Positions 16,101 through 24,372 of a DNA stretch of 63,972 bases are shown piece by piece (position 1 is the first letter of the stretch; the number at the start of each line of letters is the position of its first letter). The stretch is from Cellulomonas iranensis NBRC 101100 = JCM 18110 (lineage in GTDB: Bacteria > Actinomycetota > Actinomycetes > Actinomycetales > Cellulomonadaceae). A program made the translations under genes and the position numbers. The notes under the pieces were generated by a model. It saw nothing but the letters and a program-made list of their open reading frames with translations. It was not told where the DNA came from and did not search any database. The stretch lies in contig NZ_BCRB01000014.1 of assembly GCF_001552375.1 (NCBI RefSeq), forward strand, positions 1 to 63,972, in the 5' to 3' direction.

Positions 16101-17026
16101 GGCGCGCGGGCAGCACGGTGCTCGGGGTCGTGGTGCTTGGCACGCTCACCGCTGCCCCCGTGTCGGCGACGGCCCCGCCGCCCGAGCACAGAAGCATCGT
16201 CGGCATGGCGCGCACATCGCCCGCCGGGGACGCGATGGACCTGCTGGGATCGTGGTCCGACGCGCAGGGCGCGCGGCGGACCTCCGCGCCCCGCGCCGTG
16301 GCGGAGGTCGAGACGGAGCAGCGGTTCGCGCGGGTGTGCGGGGACGCGGAGCGTGCTGCGTCGGATACGGGCGCTGATTGCCTCGGCTTCGGGTTCGGAC
16401 CACCGGGGGCGTTGTCGTGCGACGAGGGGCAGACCCCGCGCGCGCCGCGGTGGACCCGGTCGCGGGTGCTCCCGTCGGGTGCGTGGAGCGAGTGGAGCCT
16501 GCAGGACTACGGCGCGTGCGTCGGGCCGGACGCCGCGGTCCCCGTGCTGACGGCCGAGGACTTCCGGCGGCTGCCGCTGCCCGCCCCGACGCTGCACGTG
16601 CAGCCCGACGGCGACTGGGTGCTCGTCAACGTCGAGACCATCGTCTACACCGACCCGAGCCCGGTGACGCTGACGACCGACCTGCTGGGCCACGAGGTGA
16701 CGGTCGAGGCGACCCCGCGGGAGTTCACGTACGACTGGGGCGACGGGCACAGCACCACCACGCGCGACGCCGGCCGGCCGTACCCGGCGCTCGACGTCGT
16801 GCACCGCTACGAGCAGCCCGGGCGCGTCGCGATCACGCTGACGACGCAGTGGACCGGCCGCTACCGGGTCGCCGGGGACGCGCAGTGGCGCGACGTCACG
16901 GGCACCGCGCAGACCTCGGTGACGGGCCCCGCGCTCGACGTCGAGGAGCGCACGTCGCGCCTGGTGTCCGGCACGTGCCGGCAGCAGCCCGACGCCCCGG
17001 GCTGCGCCGGCAGCGCCACCGGGTAG
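16097..17026 (+). CDS. Secreted PKD-like domain protein
   Basis: A 309-residue exported protein with an N-terminal signal peptide (STVLGVVVLGTLTAAPVSATA) and no lipobox. The C-terminal half (about 155-290) resembles a PKD/Ig-like beta-sandwich: FTYDWGDGHSTTT is the characteristic W-G-D-G strand turn, followed by VVHRYEQPGRVAITLTTQW. Several cysteines in the N-terminal half probably form disulfides. It overlaps the DUF6318 lipoprotein gene (GTGA), so the two may work together at the cell surface. Role unknown; similar two-gene pairs with DUF6318 proteins are familiar in related actinobacteria. Confidence 0.75.
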   Translation: MRRAGSTVLGVVVLGTLTAAPVSATAPPPEHRSIVGMARTSPAGDAMDLLGSWSDAQGARRTSAPRAVAEVETEQRFARVCGDAERAASDTGADCLGFGFGPPGALSCDEGQTPRAPRWTRSRVLPSGAWSEWSLQDYGACVGPDAAVPVLTAEDFRRLPLPAPTLHVQPDGDWVLVNVETIVYTDPSPVTLTTDLLGHEVTVEATPREFTYDWGDGHSTTTRDAGRPYPALDVVHRYEQPGRVAITLTTQWTGRYRVAGDAQWRDVTGTAQTSVTGPALDVEERTSRLVSGTCRQQPDAPGCAGSATG

Positions 17027-17074
17027 CCCCGCCCGTGGGCGCGCCGGGCGCCGACGCGCGGCGGCACCCCGCAT

Positions 17075-17157
17075 CGGCGCCCGCCGGGGAGCACGCGCAG
17101 CGCGGCGCCCGCCGGGATCATGCGCGGCGCGGCGCCCGGCGCGGAGCCCGTGCAGCG
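17075..17157. repeat. Three tandem imperfect 27-28-bp GC-rich repeats
   Basis: Copies at 17075-17102, 17103-17129 and 17130-17157 all begin CGGCGCCCG and end in GCAGCG or GCGGCG. They are contiguous, so this is a tandem repeat and not a spaced CRISPR array. They lie in the 250-base gap before the PAS gene and contain no convincing coding frame. Confidence 0.65.
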
Positions 17158-17276
17158 CGGAAGAGCCCGAGGTCCCGATGCCGCGGTCGCGGTTCCTCAC
17201 GTCCGGGCCGCGACCGTCGATAGGTGCGGGGACGGCGACGACGCGTCGAGGCACCGACGCGAGGGGGAGCGAGCGC

Positions 17277-17837
17277 ATGCGGACGTCCACAGGGACGCGG
17301 ACGGTGGTGCCCACGGGCGAGGTCAGGACCTTCGCCCCCGACGAGCTGATCGTGTCGAAGACCGACCTGCAGGGCCGCATCACCTACGTCAACGGCACGT
17401 TCCGCCGCGTGTCCGGCTACGACGAGAGCGAGCTGCTGGGCCGCCCGCACAACGTCATCCGGCACCCCGACACGCCCCGCGCGGTGTTCCGGCTGCTGTG
17501 GGACGAGCTGCGCGCCGGCCGCGAGATGTTCGCCTACATCAACAACCTCGCCAAGGACGGCGCGTCGTACTGGGTGCTCGCGCACGTGACGCCGTCGCGC
17601 GGCGCCGACGGCGGCGTCGTCGGGTACCACTCGAGCCGCCGGCTGCCGGAGCCCGCCGCGGTCGCCGAGATCGAGGCGCTCTACGCGCGGCTGCGCGCCG
17701 CCGAGTCCACGCAGCCCACGCCCCGTGCTGCGCTCGAGGCGTCGTCGACGCTGCTCGACCACGAGCTCGCCGCACGCGGCTGCACGTACGACGAGCTGGT
17801 CTGGCAGGTCGTCGCCGGCCAGGGGCGTGCCGCGTGA
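17277..17837 (+). CDS. PAS-domain signalling protein (Aer-like sensor)
   Basis: A 186-residue soluble protein with one PAS domain, about residues 15-125. The segment [32 protein letters not shown] then [21 protein letters not shown] and VLAHVTPSR is very close to the PAS domain of the aerotaxis receptor Aer, which binds FAD. The C-terminal 55 residues are helical. No membrane segment or output domain is present. ATG 17277 is chosen for its GAGGGGGAG site. The next gene, a receptor-type signalling protein, overlaps by GTGA, so the two probably act as a split sensor and output pair. Confidence 0.88.
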   Translation: MRTSTGTRTVVPTGEVRTFAPDELIVSKTDLQGRITYVNGTFRRVSGYDESELLGRPHNVIRHPDTPRAVFRLLWDELRAGREMFAYINNLAKDGASYWVLAHVTPSRGADGGVVGYHSSRRLPEPAAVAEIEALYARLRAAESTQPTPRAALEASSTLLDHELAARGCTYDELVWQVVAGQGRAA

Positions 17838-18754
17838 CGCGCCCCCGCCGCCGTCCCGCGCCGACCGGGACCGTGCCCGCACCGTCCGCGGCGCCGGACG
17901 ACCGGGCCGCCGGCCCGGACCCGCAGGCCGAGGCGCTCGCCGCCGTCGTCGACACGCTGTGCGCCGCGAGCCGTGGCGACCTCGAGCGCCGCGTCCCCGA
18001 GCTGCCCGGCACGACGCTCGGCCCGGTGCGCGAGTCCCTCAACGACCTGCTGGACGTCGTCGACACGTTCGTCCGCGAGGCCGCCGCGACGCTCGGCGCG
18101 GCCGCCGAGGGCCGCTACCACCGCCGGCTGCTGCAGCGCGGCCTGCAGGGCGCGTACCGCGACGCCGCGAGCCGCATCGACGCGGGGCGCGACATGCTCG
18201 CGACCGCGCACGCCGACCGCGCCGCGCAGGAGGCGCGGCTCGTCTCCGAGACCGGCCGGGTGTCCGGGCTCGTGGCGCAGGCGTCGGGCGAGCTCGCGTC
18301 CTCGGCGCACGCCGTCGCGGCGTCGGCCCGCGCCGGTGCCACCGAGGTCGACCACGCGCGCACGATCATGGCCGAGCTCGAGCGCACGTCGGCGCAGATC
18401 GACGCGGCGGCCGCGCTGATCCGCACCGTCGCGTCACGCACGCGGCTGCTCGCGCTCAACGCGACCATCGAGGCGGCGCGCGCCGGCGACGCGGGCCGCG
18501 GGTTCGCCGTCGTCGCGTCCGAGGTCCGCACGTTGGCCGACGAGGTCACGGGCAACTCCGCGCAGATCGCCGACGAGGTCGCGGCCGCGCAGGCCGCGTC
18601 GACGGCGGCCGTCGCGGCCATGGAACGCATCGGCGTCGTCATCGACGACATGAGCGACGAGGTCGACCGCATCACGCGCGCCGCGGGCGACGACGGGCTG
18701 GGCAGCCTCGCCGGGACCCTCGAGCAGGAGGTCCTGCGCTTCTCGCGGGGATGA
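17834..18754 (+). CDS. Soluble methyl-accepting chemotaxis-like protein
   Basis: A 306-residue protein whose C-terminal half is a chemoreceptor signalling hairpin: [38 protein letters not shown] (tip, about residues 200-240) is the CheA/CheW-binding region. The N-terminal half has a HAMP-like helical segment ([11 protein letters not shown] to [18 protein letters not shown]) followed by [24 protein letters not shown]. There is no transmembrane segment or ligand-binding domain. The helical arms are short compared with full-length receptors. It is translationally coupled to the PAS protein just upstream, which likely supplies the sensing input. No other chemotaxis genes lie in the window. Confidence 0.85.
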   Translation: MTRPRRRPAPTGTVPAPSAAPDDRAAGPDPQAEALAAVVDTLCAASRGDLERRVPELPGTTLGPVRESLNDLLDVVDTFVREAAATLGAAAEGRYHRRLLQRGLQGAYRDAASRIDAGRDMLATAHADRAAQEARLVSETGRVSGLVAQASGELASSAHAVAASARAGATEVDHARTIMAELERTSAQIDAAAALIRTVASRTRLLALNATIEAARAGDAGRGFAVVASEVRTLADEVTGNSAQIADEVAAAQAASTAAVAAMERIGVVIDDMSDEVDRITRAAGDDGLGSLAGTLEQEVLRFSRG

Positions 18755-18825
18755 CCGTGCGCCGGGCCGCGCGGACGGACGCGCGCCGCGCGCGGTGCGG
18801 GCGCCGTCCGGGCGCCCTCGCGGCC

Positions 18826-18831
18826 TAGCCT
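18826..18831 (+). promoter_or_regulatory. Putative -10 box for the aldo/keto reductase gene
   Basis: TAGCCT matches TANNNT and lies 28 bases before the ATG at 18860, leaving a short leader that carries GAGGAG. No clear -35 box is seen. Confidence 0.4.
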
Positions 18832-18859
18832 GGGGGCACCCCACCCGCGAGGAGCGACG

Positions 18860-19900
18860 ATGCCCAGCCTGGACCCGTACCGTGCCGCCGACGACCGGTA
18901 CGCCACGATGACCTACCGCCGCACCGGGCGGTCGGGGCTCGACCTGCCCGCGCTCTCGCTGGGGCTGTGGCACAACTTCGGCGACACGACGCCGTTCGGC
19001 ACGCAGCGCGACATCCTGCGGCGCGCGTTCGACCTGGGCGTCACGCACATCGACCTCGCCAACAACTACGGCCCCCGGCCGGGCGCGGCCGAGGAGAACT
19101 TCGGCCGGCACCTCGCCGCCGACCTGCGGCCGTACCGCGACGAGCTCGTCATCTCGACCAAGGCCGGCTACGACATGTGGTCGGGCCCGTACCAGGACGG
19201 CGGGTCCCGCAAGTACCTGCTGCAGTCGCTCGACGCGTCGCTCACGCGCATGGGCCTGGACCACGTCGACGTCTTCTACCACCACCGCCCGGACCCCTCG
19301 ACGCCGATCGAGGAGACCATGGGGGCGCTCGCGCACGCCGTGAGCAGCGGCAAGGCCCTGTACGTCGGGGTGTCCAACTACTCGCCGGCGCAGACCCGCG
19401 AGGCGCACGCCGTGCTCGCCGAGATGGGCGTGCGGCTGCTCATCCACCAGCCCAGCTACTCGATGTTCAACCGGCACGTCGAGAACGTGGGGGAGGGGCA
19501 GCGCGAGTCGCTGCTCGACGCAGTGGGCGACCTCGGCGTCGGCATGATCGTGTTCTCGCCGCTCGCGCAGGGCCTGCTCACGGGCAAGTACCTGGGCGGT
19601 GACGCACCCGCCGGGTCGCGCGCGGCCGGCGCCAGCCCGTTCCTGTCCGACCGCTCGCTGTCGCAGACGTACCTCGCGCGGGCCCGTGCGCTGAACGAGG
19701 TCGCCGCGTCCCGCGGGCAGAGCCTCGCGCAGCTCGCGCTGTCGTGGGTGCTGCGCGACGACCGCGTGACGTCCGCGCTCATCGGCGCGAGCTCGGTCGC
19801 GCAGCTCGAGGACAACGTCGCGGCGCTCAGCGCACCGCCCCTGACCGACGCCGAGCTCGCGGCGATCGACGAGCACGCCGTCGACGGCACGGGACGCTGA
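18860..19900 (+). CDS. Aldo/keto reductase, YghZ-like
   Basis: A 346-residue NADPH-dependent aldo/keto reductase. The catalytic tetrad is visible: Asp and Tyr in HIDLANNYG, Lys in ISTKAGYDMW and His in VFYHHRPDP. The segment YDMWSGPYQDGGSRKYLLQSLDASL is diagnostic of the YghZ/AKR14 subgroup, known to reduce L-glyceraldehyde 3-phosphate and methylglyoxal. GAGGAG precedes the ATG. It converges on the GntR gene with a shared stem-loop between them. Detoxification of reactive aldehydes from sugar metabolism is the likeliest role. Confidence 0.9.
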   Translation: MPSLDPYRAADDRYATMTYRRTGRSGLDLPALSLGLWHNFGDTTPFGTQRDILRRAFDLGVTHIDLANNYGPRPGAAEENFGRHLAADLRPYRDELVISTKAGYDMWSGPYQDGGSRKYLLQSLDASLTRMGLDHVDVFYHHRPDPSTPIEETMGALAHAVSSGKALYVGVSNYSPAQTREAHAVLAEMGVRLLIHQPSYSMFNRHVENVGEGQRESLLDAVGDLGVGMIVFSPLAQGLLTGKYLGGDAPAGSRAAGASPFLSDRSLSQTYLARARALNEVAASRGQSLAQLALSWVLRDDRVTSALIGASSVAQLEDNVAALSAPPLTDAELAAIDEHAVDGTGR

Positions 19901-19927
19901 CGCCCCGACCCTGACGGAAGGCGGTGA

Positions 19928-19962
19928 CGACTGACCGCGGCGGGTCCCGCCGCGGTCAGTCG
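19928..19962. terminator. Bidirectional stem-loop between convergent genes
   Basis: A 17-base arm (19928-19944) pairs perfectly with 19946-19962. It contains the GntR stop codon and lies 27 bases past the reductase stop, so it can end transcripts from both sides. Confidence 0.75.
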
Positions 19963-20696
19963 CCCGCGCCCAGGCGCTCGCGCAGCCGGTGCGCGTCGGC
20001 GAGGTGCCGCAGCATGATCGCGGCGGCGCGGTCGCCGTCGCGCTGCGCGAACGCGTCGAGCAGCTCGCGGTGCTCGCGTGCGCTCTTCTCGCGGTCGCCG
20101 CCCTGCGCGCGCACGAGCGCCGCGAGGTAGAAGCTGCTGATCTGCCGCAGGTTGCGCAGCACCTCGCCGAGCCGCGGCGAGCGCGCGTAGGTGATGACCT
20201 CGAGGTGGAACCGGCGGTTGAGCTCGAGCCACGTCGCGTGGTCGGGCGCCGCCTCCATGTCCTGCTCCGAGCGGCGCAGCGCCGCGAGCTCGGCGTCGGT
20301 GATGCGCTCGGCCGCGCGGCGGGCCGCGAGCGGCTCGAGCAGCAGGCGCATCTCGTTGATCTCGACGGCCTCGTCGAGGTCGACGTCCCGCACGGTCGCG
20401 GCGCGCTGCGGGTGCACCTCGATGAGCCCGTCGTTGGCGAGGTCGCGCATGGCCTCCCGCACGGGCGTGACGCTCGTGCCGAAGCGCTCGGCGATCTCGC
20501 CCTGCACGAGGCGCGCGCCGGGCGCGTAGACGCCCGAGAAGATCGCCTCGCGGATGCGCTCGCGGACCCAGACGTGCGCGGTGACCGGGGCGTCGGCTCG
20601 CGTCGCGTCGGTGGGGCTCACGGCGGACATGCTCGCACGCGTCGCACGGTCGCGGGCGGGCCCTGCGGGTCGGGGTCCGGCGGGCGCGAGCGTCAT
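19956..20696 (-). CDS. GntR-family regulator, FadR/FCD subgroup
   Basis: A 246-residue repressor. The winged HTH (VWVRERIREAIFSGVYAPGARLVQGEIAERFGTSVTPVREAMRDL) lies at about residues 35-80, followed by the all-helical FCD ligand-binding domain, with its metal-binding Asp/His residues in LNRRFHLEVITYA and the late LRHLADAH. I chose the ATG at 20696 because GGAGGC lies just upstream, although its spacing is short; the ATG at 20630 lacks a site. It is divergent from the ABC transporter at 20797; an AT-rich inverted repeat at 20763-20775, between the two starts, is the obvious operator. It probably derepresses the transporter when the imported compound or a breakdown product binds. Confidence 0.9.
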   Translation of the reverse strand: MTLAPAGPRPAGPARDRATRASMSAVSPTDATRADAPVTAHVWVRERIREAIFSGVYAPGARLVQGEIAERFGTSVTPVREAMRDLANDGLIEVHPQRAATVRDVDLDEAVEINEMRLLLEPLAARRAAERITDAELAALRRSEQDMEAAPDHATWLELNRRFHLEVITYARSPRLGEVLRNLRQISSFYLAALVRAQGGDREKSAREHRELLDAFAQRDGDRAAAIMLRHLADAHRLRERLGAGD

Positions 20697-20762
20697 CGGG
20701 GCCTCCGTTACAGCGCCGTTACGTGGGACGTACGCCGGTGAAACGAGCCCGGCGTAGAACAT

Positions 20763-20775
20763 CTATAGATTATAG
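20763..20775. promoter_or_regulatory. Putative GntR/FCD operator
   Basis: CTATA-GAT-TATAG is a perfect inverted repeat with a 3-base spacer in a strikingly AT-rich patch of a GC-rich region. FadR/FCD regulators bind short palindromes of this size. It lies 21 bases before the ABC ATPase start and is between the divergent genes. Confidence 0.55.
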
Positions 20776-20796
20776 AACCGACGAGAAGGAGCCCCC

Positions 20797-21639
20797 GTGA
20801 CCACGACCCTGGCACCGGCCCCGAGCGGGTCCGCCACCGGCACGACGAGCGACGCGCAGCTCGTCGTCGAGCACGTGCACCGCCGGTTCCCCAGCCCCGA
20901 GGGCGGCACGGTCGACGCGCTCGTCGACGCCGACCTCACCGTCCGCCCCGGCGAGTTCATCTCGCTCATCGGCCCCAGCGGCTGCGGCAAGAGCACGCTG
21001 TTCAACCTCATCGCCGGGCTCGACACCCCCACCGAGGGGCGCATCCTCATCGACGGCGTCGACCGGTCCGGGCAGCAGGGCCTCGTCGGCTACATGCTCC
21101 AGAAGGACCTGCTGCTGCCGTGGCGCACCGTCCTGGAGAACGTGGTCCTCGGACTCGAGATCGGCGGCGTGCGCCGCAAGGCCGCGCAGGCCATCGCGAA
21201 GCCGCTGCTCACCACGTACGGGCTCGGCGGCTTCGAGGGCCGGTACCCCGCGCAGCTCTCGGGCGGCATGCGGCAACGCGTCGCGCTGCTGCGCACGATC
21301 CTGTTCAACCGCGACGTGATCCTGCTCGACGAGCCGTTCGGCGCGCTCGACGCGCAGACCCGCGAGCACATGCAGGAGTGGCTCCTCGACCTGTGGGACG
21401 ACTTCCAGAAGACCGTCCTGTTCGTCACGCACGACATCGACGAGGCCATCTACCTGTCCGACCGCGTCGTCGTGATGTCCGCCCGGCCCGGGCGGATCGT
21501 CGCGAGCTTCGACGTCCCCCTCGACCGTCCCCGCAAGCCGTCGGTCGTCACGAGCGCCGAGTTCGTCCGCCTCAAGGCCGACGCGCGCGAGCTGCTCAAC
21601 GGCGCCCACCGGACCCACGACGCCCAGGAGACCCGATGA
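20797..21639 (+). CDS. ABC transporter ATPase, SsuB/TauB type
   Basis: A 280-residue ATP-binding subunit. Walker A is GPSGCGKST, the Q-loop is MLQKDLLLPWRT, the ABC signature is LSGGMRQR, Walker B is VILLDEPFGALD and the switch His is in FVTHDID. The QKDLLLPWR and DEPFGALDAQTRE segments place it in the SsuB/TauB/ThiZ group, whose transporters take up sulfonates, nitrate/cyanate or pyrimidine-like compounds. GTG 20797 follows GAGAAGGAG. It is coupled to the permease gene through an ATGA overlap and is the first gene of the GntR-controlled operon. Confidence 0.93.
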   Translation: MTTTLAPAPSGSATGTTSDAQLVVEHVHRRFPSPEGGTVDALVDADLTVRPGEFISLIGPSGCGKSTLFNLIAGLDTPTEGRILIDGVDRSGQQGLVGYMLQKDLLLPWRTVLENVVLGLEIGGVRRKAAQAIAKPLLTTYGLGGFEGRYPAQLSGGMRQRVALLRTILFNRDVILLDEPFGALDAQTREHMQEWLLDLWDDFQKTVLFVTHDIDEAIYLSDRVVVMSARPGRIVASFDVPLDRPRKPSVVTSAEFVRLKADARELLNGAHRTHDAQETR

Positions 21640-22544
21640 CCGCCACGGCCACCGCGCCCGCCACGACCCCGCCGGCCGGCCCCGCGGCCGCGCCCGTCAC
21701 CGCGCAGGACTCGCTGCGCGAGCTCGGCCGCCTGCGCAGCAGCGTGCTCCCGGTCGTCCGGCGCCGCCGCGGTCCGAGCGAGCCCAGCGCGTGGAGCGTC
21801 AACCTGCTGCGCGTCGGGGTGGTCGTCGCGGTGCTCGCGGGCTGGGAGCTCGGCGTGCGGGCCGGCTGGATCGACGCGTTCTTCTGGAGCCAGCCCTCGC
21901 GCATCTGGGACACCGCGGTCGTCGCGTTCACGCAGGGCGGGATCCTCGCCGACGTGCGGTTCACGTTCACGTCGACCGTGCTCGGGTTCGTCATCGGCGT
22001 CACGGGCGGCGTGGTCCTCGGGCTGTCGTTCTGGTGGTCGCGGCGCTACGCGCTGGTCGCCGAGCCGCTCGTCATCGCGTTCGAGGCGATGCCCAAGCTC
22101 GCGCTCGCGCCGATCGTCGTGCTGGTGCTCGGGCTCGGCATGGGCTCGAAGGTCGCCATGGCGACCGCGCTCGTCATCGTCATCCAGACCCTCAACACGT
22201 ACGCGGCCGTGCGGTCCGTCGACAAGGACCTCACGACGCTCCTGTACTCGCTGGGCGCGTCGCGCTGGCAGGTGTTCCGCAAGGTCGTCGTCCCCTCGAC
22301 GCTGCCGTGGATCGCGTCGAGCCTGCGCGTGGGCATCGGGCTCGCGCTCACCGGCGCGATCGTCGGCGAGTACATCGGCTCCAACGCGGGCCTCGGCCGG
22401 ATGATCCACTACGCCGGCTCGACGTACGACATCGCGCTCATCTGGGTCGGCGTGTTCACGCTCGCGATCCTGTCGATGCTGCTCTACGTCGTCGTCTCCG
22501 GGCTCGAGCGCCGCCTGCTCAAGGGCCTCGCGCACACCCGCTGA
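21636..22544 (+). CDS. ABC transporter permease, SsuC/TauC type
   Basis: A 302-residue permease with about six membrane segments after a polar Ala/Pro-rich start. The EAA-type loop reads LGASRWQVFRKVVVPSTLPWIASSLRVG, and the late segment GAIVGEYIGSNAGLGRMI is the hallmark of the SsuC/TauC/ThiX family. It begins with an ATG overlapping the ATPase stop (ATGA). It works with the ATPase upstream and the lipoprotein at 22675. Confidence 0.92.
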   Translation: MTATATAPATTPPAGPAAAPVTAQDSLRELGRLRSSVLPVVRRRRGPSEPSAWSVNLLRVGVVVAVLAGWELGVRAGWIDAFFWSQPSRIWDTAVVAFTQGGILADVRFTFTSTVLGFVIGVTGGVVLGLSFWWSRRYALVAEPLVIAFEAMPKLALAPIVVLVLGLGMGSKVAMATALVIVIQTLNTYAAVRSVDKDLTTLLYSLGASRWQVFRKVVVPSTLPWIASSLRVGIGLALTGAIVGEYIGSNAGLGRMIHYAGSTYDIALIWVGVFTLAILSMLLYVVVSGLERRLLKGLAHTR

Positions 22545-22674
22545 GCCCCCGCCGGCACGCGCGGCCTCCGCCCGCACGCGCCGCCCCCGCGCGTCGACCG
22601 CGCACCCCCGAACCCGGGCCCGGACCCCGCCGGCCCCGTCCCCCCCCCGTCACCCCACCCTCGGAGGACCCGTC

Positions 22675-23703
22675 GTGAAGACCCTCTCCCGTGCTGCCCT
22701 CGTCCCGGTCGCCGCGGCCCTCGCGCTCGCCCTCGCGGCGTGCAGCCCCGGCTCCGGCACCACCACCGCCGCGGCCGCCGACGGTGACGCGCCGACGTCG
22801 CTCACGCTCGCCGAGCCCGTGCACGGCGTCGGCTACCTGCCGCTCTACGCCGCGCAGGACCTCGGGTACTTCGCCGACGAGGGCCTGGACGTCGAGGTCA
22901 CGACCCTGACCGGCGGCGGGCACGTCAACGCGACGCTCGCGGGCGAGGTCTTCGGGTTCATCGGCGGCCCCGAGTCCGGTGCGGTCGCCAACGTCAAGGG
23001 CGCCGACCTCGTGACCGTCGCCAACGTCGTCAACCGCGGGAACGTGTACTTCGTCGCCGCCACCGGCGAGGAGCCCGCCCCGGGCGCCGACCTGGGGGAG
23101 TACCTGCGGGGCAAGACGATCGCCGGCGGCCGCTACGGCGGCACCCCCAACGCGATCCTGCGGCACGTCCTCATCGGCCTGGGGCTGGACCCCGAGACCG
23201 ACGTGACGCTCCTCGAGATCGAGGACTCCAGCGCGATCCCGTCGGCCGTGCAGGCCGGGCAGGCGCAGGTCGCCGTGGTCGCCGAGCCGCAGCTGGGACT
23301 CGGCATCCAGCAGGGACTGTGGGGCGAGCCGATCATCAACCCGCTGCAGCTGCTCGGCCCGTACGCCTACTCGTCGATCGTCGTGCCGCGCGCGACCGTC
23401 GACGACGACCCCGAGCTCGTGCAGGCGTTCGTCGACGCGCTCGCGCGGGGGCAGCAGCGCATCGAGGAGGACCGCGCGTACGCCGAGGAGCTCGCCGCCG
23501 CGCAGTTCCCGACCATGGAGCCCGCCGTGCTCGCCGCGACCCTCGACCGCGCGTACGCCGACGGCCTGTGGGGCGGCAGCGTGCTCACCGAGGAGGCCGT
23601 CGAGACCGCGCTCGAGGTCGCCCGCAGCGGCCAGATCCTCGACGACTCCGCCGTCCCCCAGACGTTCGACGTCATCGCCGACACCCGGTTCGTCCAGGAC
23701 TGA
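22675..23703 (+). CDS. NMT1/THI5-like substrate-binding lipoprotein
   Basis: A 342-residue lipoprotein with lipobox LAAC at about residues 20-23. The mature part starts SLTLAEPVHGVGYLPLYAAQDLGYFADEGLDVEV, the classic beginning of the NMT1/SsuA-like binding-protein fold used for sulfonates, pyrimidine precursors and similar small compounds. GTG 22675 lies after a GGAGGA site. The gap before it (22545-22674) is C-rich, with no gene or clear hairpin. Its ligand is unknown; the hydrolase gene downstream suggests an amide- or ureide-type nitrogen source. Confidence 0.9.
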   Translation: MKTLSRAALVPVAAALALALAACSPGSGTTTAAAADGDAPTSLTLAEPVHGVGYLPLYAAQDLGYFADEGLDVEVTTLTGGGHVNATLAGEVFGFIGGPESGAVANVKGADLVTVANVVNRGNVYFVAATGEEPAPGADLGEYLRGKTIAGGRYGGTPNAILRHVLIGLGLDPETDVTLLEIEDSSAIPSAVQAGQAQVAVVAEPQLGLGIQQGLWGEPIINPLQLLGPYAYSSIVVPRATVDDDPELVQAFVDALARGQQRIEEDRAYAEELAAAQFPTMEPAVLAATLDRAYADGLWGGSVLTEEAVETALEVARSGQILDDSAVPQTFDVIADTRFVQD

Positions 23704-23730
23704 CCCCACCCCCACCCGGAAGGACCCCCC

Positions 23731-24372
23731 ATGACGTACCCCACCTCCCGCTTCGCGCCCGGCACGGCCGCCGTCGTCGTGGTCGACGTGCAGAACGACT
23801 TCTGCGACCCCGCCGGTGCGTGCGCGCAGCGCGGCAGCGACGTGGCCGGCGCGGTCGCGATGGTGCCGCGGCTCGAGCGGTTCCTCGACGCGGCCCGCGC
23901 GGCCGGCGTGCTCGTCGTGTTCATCCAGACGACGCACGACGCGACGACGAACTCCCCGGCGTGGCTCGCGCGCCGCGGCGACCCGGTGCCCGGTGCGCCG
24001 ACGCCGGTCGCGACGTGCGCGACCGGCACGTGGGGCGCCGACTTCTACCGGGTCGCGCCGCAGCCCGGCGAGCCGGTCGTGGTCAAGCACCGGTACTCGG
24101 CGTTCGCGGGCACGAACCTCGACGTGGTCCTGCGCAGCGCGGGCGTCGACTCGCTCCTGCTCACGGGCGTCTCGACCAACGTGTGCGTCGAGTCCACGCT
24201 GCGCGACGGGCTGTTCGCGGAGTACCGCGTGACGCTCGTCGAGGACTGCGCGGCGAGCTTCGAGGCCGAGGCGCACGCGGCCACGGTCGCGAACGTCGAG
24301 CAGTACTTCGGCGTCGTCGCCACGAGCGAGGAGATCGGCGCGACGTGGTCGGCGCTCTCCCGGGCCGCGTGA
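23731..24372 (+). CDS. Isochorismatase-like cysteine hydrolase (RutB-like)
   Basis: A 213-residue hydrolase with the catalytic triad of the family: Asp in VVVVDVQNDF, Lys in VVVKHRYSAF and Cys in GVSTNVCVESTLRDG. The STNVCVESTLRDGLFAEYRVTLVEDC stretch is closer to ureidoacrylate amidohydrolase RutB than to nicotinamidases. Such enzymes cleave C-N bonds of carbamoyl or amide compounds and release ammonia. It lies 27 bases after the binding-protein gene, and the MFS gene overlaps its stop, so it should act on the imported compound. The other Rut genes are absent here, so the true substrate may differ from the RutB one. Confidence 0.85.
   Translation: MTYPTSRFAPGTAAVVVVDVQNDFCDPAGACAQRGSDVAGAVAMVPRLERFLDAARAAGVLVVFIQTTHDATTNSPAWLARRGDPVPGAPTPVATCATGTWGADFYRVAPQPGEPVVVKHRYSAFAGTNLDVVLRSAGVDSLLLTGVSTNVCVESTLRDGLFAEYRVTLVEDCAASFEAEAHAATVANVEQYFGVVATSEEIGATWSALSRAA

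Noticed and set aside
17075..17157. Possible CRISPR-like repeats
   Set aside because: The three copies are contiguous with no spacers, and there are no cas genes. Listed as a tandem repeat instead.
20697..20762. Longer N-terminus for the GntR regulator
   Set aside because: It would run through the AT-rich operator region and lacks a ribosome-binding site; GGAGGC directly precedes the ATG at 20696.
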